DNA from: Nodosilinea sp. LEGE 06152
GTDB lineage: Bacteria > Cyanobacteriota > Cyanobacteriia > Phormidesmidales > Phormidesmidaceae
Assembly (NCBI RefSeq): GCF_015207525.1
Contig: NZ_JADEWR010000004.1
Span: 161,787 to 225,786, forward strand
Direction of reading: 5' to 3'
Length of the DNA: 64,000 nucleotides
Part shown: in pieces, positions 59,489 through 64,000 of the stretch
Position numbering within the stretch: the first letter of the stretch is position 1
How the letters are laid out: every line of letters begins with the position of its first letter
Notes under the pieces: generated by a model
Databases searched by the model: none
What the model was told of the DNA's origin: nothing
Seen by the model: only the letters and a program-made list of their open reading frames with translations
Made by a program: the position numbers and the translations under genes

Positions 59489-61747
59489 CTACTGCACCAC
59501 CTGGCGCATGTAGTTGCCCCACACCGCCGCCGCCTGGCCGCTGCTGCCTCGGGTTGGGGTATTGTCATCGTTGCCCAGCCAAACGCCTGTGGTTAAATTT
59601 CGCCCTGGCACAAAGCCAATAAACCAGAGGTCGCGGTTGTCGTCGGTGGTGCCGGTTTTGCCCGCCTCACCCAGGCCCAAAAAGGCGCTGCGCCCGGTGC
59701 CGCCCTGCACAACCCCTTGCAGCAGCCCGGTGAGGGTACTAGCGATCGCAGGATCGATGGCCTGACGGTTTGAGTCGCCCGCCTGCCCAAACTCGTAGAT
59801 CACCCGGCAGGTGCTGATGTCGTTGGGGTCGGCGCAGTCGCTGCTGTCGAGCACTCGCTCAATGCCGTGGGGGCGATTCCACACGCCATTGTTGGCCACC
59901 GCCGCAAAGGAGCCGGTAATTTCTAGCGGAGTGACTTCGCTTTCGCCCAGGGTAAGACCGGGGGAAGCCACGAGCTTAGACTCAATGCCCAGACGCTCAG
60001 CCATATCAATAACGTTGCGCAAGCCCGCCTCTTGAGCAATTCGCAGGGCCACGACGTTTTCAGAGCGGGCCATACCCGCATACATGTCGAGCGCCCCCGA
60101 CCCCGAGCGACAGCCCGCAAACCGCTGCCCGCTCCAGTTCATCGGTGTGCAGGAAAACGATTGACCTGGGGAAATACCCTGCTCTAGAGCCGCCCCATAG
60201 GCAAACAGCTTAAAGGTTGAACCAGGCTGGCGCAGGGCTTGAGAGGCCCGGTTAAACTGGCTTTCGCCAAAGTCAACGCCGCCAACCAGGGCGCGAATGG
60301 CCCCATTGCTACTGTCGAGGGTAACGACTGCCCCCTGAGAATAGGCGAGAGCCGCACCTTGGGTAGCGACATCCTGGCTGAGGGCACTTTCAGCGGCGGC
60401 TTGCAGGTTGAGGTCAACGCTGGTTTGCACATAAAAATTGCCCTCGCGAGCCAGCGATGTGCCCAGCACGGCATCAAGCTCCTCAAAGACGTAGCTGTAG
60501 AAGTAGGGCGCACGAGTGTTCTGAAGCTGGCGGGTAGCATCGGGGCTGATTTCAATGCGCGATCGCCGCGCCCGCCGCGCTTCCTCCTGGCTGACCATGC
60601 CCAGGCCTACCATGCGATCGAGCACGCGATCGCGGTAATACACGGCAGCATCGTAGTTTTGCACTGGGTTAAAGGCATTGGGGCCAGGCAAGATGCCCAC
60701 CAGAGTCGCCGCCTCCGAGAGGGTCAGGTCGCGGGCGGGTTTGTCAAAGTAAAACTGCGAGGCATCCTCAAATCCGTAGAGACTGTCGCCCAGGTAAACC
60801 CGGTTCAGGTAGGTCAGCAGCAAATAATTTTTGCTGTAGAAGGTCTCTAGCTTGAGGGCCGTCACCGCCTCGCGCAGCTTGCGCCCAGCCGAGTCTTCGG
60901 TGCCCACGTACTCGCGGTAAACACTGCGGGCCAGCTGCTGGGTAATTGTGCTGCCCCCCTGGAGCAGGCCGCCACCGCGCGTATTCACCACCACCGCCCG
61001 CAAAATGCCGAGGGGGTCTATCCCCAAGTGCCAGTAGTAGCGAGCATCTTCAGAGGCAATCAGAGCCTGGGGCAAGTAAGGCGAAAAGTCGCCTATGCGC
61101 CGCAGCTCTTGGTGAGACTGGGTCAGCTGCTCCCGCAGGGGCACAGTCGCTCCATCGTCTTCACCCAGTACCACCACCGGTCCCTGTACCGAGTCGGGCA
61201 GGGGCCGCATCGGAATTTTGGGCCACTCAACGCCTACAATCCAGGCCCCCACCGCCAGCGATAGCCCCGTAAACCCGTAGAGGGTATAGCGGGCAGTTTT
61301 GACGTACCAGGGGGGCGGTTCGCTAAACCGCAGCGTGACGGCGTCTTCAAGCTCTGGAGGGCCAAGGGTGTAGACATCGCCGTGGTTCATTACCGCCTGG
61401 GTCAGCCGCTTTTTGCCCCGATAGATGCCGTTGGTGGAGTTGCGATCCTTCATTACGAAGGGCTGGCTGGGGCGGTTGGTATCGCGGGTGAGGGTAGCGT
61501 GTACCTGGCTGACGATGGGGCTGGGGGCCACAATGTCGCACTGGGAGCTGCTGCGTCCCATAATGTAGTGCTCACCCAGCAGGGGATAGCTGGTGGGCTT
61601 GCCGTTAACCGTGACCTCTAGCTCGGCAGCGCGGGCACCAGGTTTGACGGCCAGTTTGCCAAAGTCAACCTTGGCTTGCACGGCCTGAAACGCCTGGGTA
61701 ACAGTTTTGAGCAGAGTTCGGGGCTGAGGAGGATTTGGGGGCGACAT
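59489..61747 (-). CDS. Class A penicillin-binding protein with N-terminal FHA domain
   Basis: A 752-residue bifunctional peptidoglycan synthase. Residues about 50-130 form an FHA phosphothreonine-binding domain (EHYIMGRSSSQCDIVAPSPI, VMKDRNSTNGIYRGKK). One membrane anchor lies near 155 (TLYGFTGLSLAVGAWIV). The GT51 glycosyltransferase has ALIASEDARYYWHLGIDPLG and GGSTITQQLARS; the transpeptidase has RQPGSTFKLFAY (active Ser), SRN-equivalent RSENVVAL and GKTGTTDDNRDLWF. The FHA implies control by a Ser/Thr kinase. ATG at 61747 is preferred to a TTG at 61768. Confidence 0.93.
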   Translation of the reverse strand: MSPPNPPQPRTLLKTVTQAFQAVQAKVDFGKLAVKPGARAAELEVTVNGKPTSYPLLGEHYIMGRSSSQCDIVAPSPIVSQVHATLTRDTNRPSQPFVMKDRNSTNGIYRGKKRLTQAVMNHGDVYTLGPPELEDAVTLRFSEPPPWYVKTARYTLYGFTGLSLAVGAWIVGVEWPKIPMRPLPDSVQGPVVVLGEDDGATVPLREQLTQSHQELRRIGDFSPYLPQALIASEDARYYWHLGIDPLGILRAVVVNTRGGGLLQGGSTITQQLARSVYREYVGTEDSAGRKLREAVTALKLETFYSKNYLLLTYLNRVYLGDSLYGFEDASQFYFDKPARDLTLSEAATLVGILPGPNAFNPVQNYDAAVYYRDRVLDRMVGLGMVSQEEARRARRSRIEISPDATRQLQNTRAPYFYSYVFEELDAVLGTSLAREGNFYVQTSVDLNLQAAAESALSQDVATQGAALAYSQGAVVTLDSSNGAIRALVGGVDFGESQFNRASQALRQPGSTFKLFAYGAALEQGISPGQSFSCTPMNWSGQRFAGCRSGSGALDMYAGMARSENVVALRIAQEAGLRNVIDMAERLGIESKLVASPGLTLGESEVTPLEITGSFAAVANNGVWNRPHGIERVLDSSDCADPNDISTCRVIYEFGQAGDSNRQAIDPAIASTLTGLLQGVVQGGTGRSAFLGLGEAGKTGTTDDNRDLWFIGFVPGRNLTTGVWLGNDDNTPTRGSSGQAAAVWGNYMRQVVQ

Positions 61748-61855
61748 GGCAAGTGGCAGTAAGCCCAACCTAAATACAGCCCCATTGTAATCATAAGCTC
61801 CATAATTGCTCTGGCAGATAGACCACTTTTAAAGGATGGTTAGCCAGGGAAATGA

Positions 61856-62848
61856 CTACACAATTGGACGACGAACGCGACAGTACTGCACCAGAGCAAC
61901 AAAAATAGCCGTCCCTGCTGCGTACTTTAGTCCATTGGGAATCCAGGTCTGGGGCGAGAAAAACCCTTCAATCAGCCCGGCAATCACCAGCATGGGGATG
62001 ACGCCGTAGAGCAGCTGGGCCGCCTGTAGCCCGTAGAGCTTGAGGGCATCGACGCGGCGATAGGGACCGGGCAGCAAAATGCCCCGAGCCAGCAACAGGC
62101 CAGCCCCGCCAGCGATAAAGATGGCCGGTAGCTCTAGCGCCCCGTGGGGAAAGACAAACGCCCACAGGTCGTAGGCCAGATTGGCCTGGGCGACCAGCAC
62201 GCCCACACAGCCAATCATCACGCCATTGAACACCAGCAGAAAAACCGTGAAGGTTCCCGGTGGCGTAATCATGGGCACCTGGGGTAGAAACATGGTGACG
62301 CCGCCCAAGAGCGCCTTCAGCGAAACGCCGATGTTGTTGATCATGATGCCGCTGGAGGCAACAGGTTCAACCCCCATAATCGACACTGTCCAGAGTTCCT
62401 GGCTGGTTTTCACCTCTTCGACAAATTCCTGACCCAGCACCAGGGTGAGAAAAGCCGGGTCTTGCCGGGCAAACCACCAGCCCATCAGCCCACCGATCGC
62501 AAACAGAGCCGTTGCGATCGCAATATAGCCCCAGCTCTGCTGCACCACCGCCGGAAAGCCGTAGCGGCAAAACTCCCACAGCGCCTGCCACTCCTGGCGG
62601 CGAGACCCTTGATAAATTTGGCTGTAGCTGCGGCTGGTGAGCCGCTGCAGGTCTTTGATCACGGCTTGGCCCACGCCGTTGCCCTTCGCCCGCGCCAAAT
62701 CGGCTGACACCGACCGATAGAGGCTGGCCATGTGCCGTACTTGGCTTCCTGAGAGAGACCTGAGCCCAGTTTTTTCGGCCTGGGTTAGCAATGTTTCGAG
62801 CTGCCGCCAGCTCGCTTCTCGTCGAGCCATCCAACGCTGAACATTCAT
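61856..62848 (-). CDS. SpoIIM family (stage II sporulation protein M-like) membrane protein
   Basis: A 330-residue protein with a cytosolic helical N terminus (MNVQRWMARREASWRQLETL, then MASLYRSVSADLARAKGNG) and about six membrane segments. The SpoIIM signature is read in FMVNNIGVSLKALLGG-like IMINNIGVSLKALLGGVTMF and FVFPHGALELPAIFIAGGAG. In cyanobacteria, which do not sporulate, these proteins often sit with RDD or DUF4129 genes. Divergent from the next gene. The ATG at 62848 is the natural start. Confidence 0.92.
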   Translation of the reverse strand: MNVQRWMARREASWRQLETLLTQAEKTGLRSLSGSQVRHMASLYRSVSADLARAKGNGVGQAVIKDLQRLTSRSYSQIYQGSRRQEWQALWEFCRYGFPAVVQQSWGYIAIATALFAIGGLMGWWFARQDPAFLTLVLGQEFVEEVKTSQELWTVSIMGVEPVASSGIMINNIGVSLKALLGGVTMFLPQVPMITPPGTFTVFLLVFNGVMIGCVGVLVAQANLAYDLWAFVFPHGALELPAIFIAGGAGLLLARGILLPGPYRRVDALKLYGLQAAQLLYGVIPMLVIAGLIEGFFSPQTWIPNGLKYAAGTAIFVALVQYCRVRRPIV

Positions 62849-62952
62849 GAAGCAAAGCAGGATAAACGGGCATTCTAAACAGAAGTGTAGGCTAATCTCG
62901 AAATGAGCACCCACCAGATTACATCCCGTTTCATAAACCTCAGGAGTCGCTG

Positions 62953-63924
62953 ATGAACCCATCTGCACAGCAGGGTAGCCAGCTCGGCCCCCTCAACCCT
63001 GGCGATGTCGTGAGCGCAGCCCTGCGACTTTACAAAGATCGCTTCAAGACCTTCTTTCAGCTGGCGGTGCTAGCGACGCTATGGCTGGTGGCTGGGATAG
63101 TCGGCCTGGGGCTAGCGATCGCGATTCTGGCAGGCATCGGCGCTGGGGTGGGCGGCGATGTTGGGGCCATTATCGGTGGCCTGTTGGGGTTGCTGGTCGG
63201 GTTTGCGCCCCTGCTTTACGGCTCAGCCAAGTACTACGCCCTCTCTAGCGTCATTGGTCGCCTGTCGTTTCAAGATTTAATCAACCAGCCCGAGACCTCC
63301 CTCGATGCCCAGCGTCAGGTCGCCCCCCGACTGGGCCAGTTTTTGCTGCTGGGCTTTTTGCTGCTGCTGGCCTATATGGCTTCATACCTGGTAGGTACCC
63401 TGGTAGCGTTCATCGCTGGCGGCAGCGTCGGTTTTTTGACGGCGGGCATTTTAACAGCGCTGATTAACCAAACGGTGGGCAGCATCATGGGCGTCTTTTT
63501 GGGCTTCCTGCTGGGCCTAGGAATTTTGCTAATCGCGCTGATCTGGGTGGCTTCGCGCCTGTTTATTGCTGAAGTAGTGCTCGCCATCGAGCCCCAGCAA
63601 GACGCTGGCGGCAGCATGACCCGCAGTTGGGAGCTAACCCAAACGGCGATCGTGCGCATTCAGATAGTATTTCTAGCCACGTTTTTAATTCAGCTGCCCC
63701 TGCTCTCAGTCACCAACTACATCCCCAGCATTTTGCTGGAGCTGCTGCCCGCCGACGGCGTTGTCTACGGCATTACCTTCGCCCTCAGCCTGATACTCAG
63801 CTTGTTCGGCAGTATGGTAGTGCTGCCCCTGTGGCAGGCCGTCAAGGGCGTACTCTACTACGACTTGCGCAGCCGCCGCGAGGGCCTCGATTTGGCTTTG
63901 CGCCATGGTAACCCTGAGTCGTAG
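62953..63924 (+). CDS. Polytopic membrane protein (GPDP-membrane-domain/DUF975-like)
   Basis: A 323-residue protein with six hydrophobic stretches and a polar start LGPLNPGDVVSAALRLYKDR, a pattern common to the membrane domain family that precedes glycerophosphodiesterases and to DUF975/DUF7544-like proteins. A middle motif reads SRLFIAEVVLAIEPQQDAGG followed by SMTRSWELTQ, the GxxxxxxRSWELT segment typical of these families. Function unknown. It is divergent from the SpoIIM gene with a 104-base gap, and such neighbours recur in bacteria. Confidence 0.8.
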   Translation: MNPSAQQGSQLGPLNPGDVVSAALRLYKDRFKTFFQLAVLATLWLVAGIVGLGLAIAILAGIGAGVGGDVGAIIGGLLGLLVGFAPLLYGSAKYYALSSVIGRLSFQDLINQPETSLDAQRQVAPRLGQFLLLGFLLLLAYMASYLVGTLVAFIAGGSVGFLTAGILTALINQTVGSIMGVFLGFLLGLGILLIALIWVASRLFIAEVVLAIEPQQDAGGSMTRSWELTQTAIVRIQIVFLATFLIQLPLLSVTNYIPSILLELLPADGVVYGITFALSLILSLFGSMVVLPLWQAVKGVLYYDLRSRREGLDLALRHGNPES

Positions 63925-63944
63925 AGGAGTGGGGGATGGGTGGA

Positions 63945-64000
63945 TGAATTCAAAATTGACAATTCAAAATTTTGAATTTTGCACTTTGAATTTTGCACTT
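63945..64000. repeat. A/T-rich short repeats at the window end
   Basis: TTCAAAATTTTGAA palindrome (about 63963-63977) followed by two copies of TTTGAATTTTGCACTT-type text. Such TTCAAAATT runs are common in cyanobacterial spacers. The window ends inside it. Confidence 0.6.

Noticed and set aside
59254..59568. Minus-strand frame with DYSSKLE heptads
   Set aside because: It is produced by the 21-bp tandem array, starts inside the PBP gene in another frame, and has no credible start.

Overview
The window is a chromosomal segment of a GC-rich cyanobacterium, most likely a filamentous Leptolyngbya/Nodosilinea-type organism. The evidence is the many HIP1 octamers (GCGATCGC), a CpcS-type phycobiliprotein lyase, a high-light-inducible protein, the GT2 monoglucosyldiacylglycerol synthase of cyanobacterial galactolipid synthesis, a YggT protein and many small cyanobacteria-only proteins. 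No rRNA, tRNA, prophage or CRISPR array was found. Most of the window is housekeeping sequence on both strands.

Layout. 0-5 kb: dapL (lysine), hisG (histidine), a sodium:solute symporter read leftwards behind a guanidine-I (ykkC) riboswitch with a switchable terminator, and a DUF981 membrane protein. 5-13 kb: methyltransferase plus Cdd1-like protein, SRPBCC protein, GAF histidine kinase, HerA-like ATPase, smpB, YciI protein, mgdA, EbsA-like pilus protein. 13-22 kb: phosphotransacetylase-like DRTGG protein, DprA-like Rossmann protein, MAPEG, YajQ and YraN proteins, an operon with RibD-C and FemAB-like proteins, a soluble-adenylyl-cyclase-like two-domain cyclase, DUF4346. 22-30 kb: three DUF202 proteins, an LCP ligase, mannose-1-phosphate guanylyltransferase, a BtuF-like protein without signal peptide.

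30-34 kb is an AT-rich accessory stretch with two membrane-anchored proteins of unknown function, then an HNH endonuclease pair and a GFA-family protein. 34-53 kb: a divergent EF-G paralogue, PD-(D/E)XK nuclease, hemE, phycobiliprotein lyase, NfeD-like protein, an Ig-repeat membrane protein followed by an HTH-GrpE fusion, lysS, yggT, upp, YkvA, hli, polA and DUF4058. 54-58.7 kb is a second accessory stretch: a large NACHT-pentapeptide-repeat NTPase (candidate anti-phage STAND protein), a small antitoxin-like protein, and a DUF4258/MqsA-type toxin-antitoxin pair. 59-64 kb: a MITE-like element and a 21-bp tandem repeat array, then an FHA-domain class A penicillin-binding protein, a SpoIIM-family protein and a polytopic membrane protein.

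The strongest unexpected signal is the riboswitch-controlled SSS symporter, a candidate guanidine carrier. Other notable items are the pseudo-heterodimeric sAC-like cyclase, the HTH-GrpE fusion, the NACHT-pentapeptide protein, the AT-rich membrane-protein pair and several families of small interspersed repeats with copies inside this window. All family assignments were made by reading the translated sequences; no database search was run.
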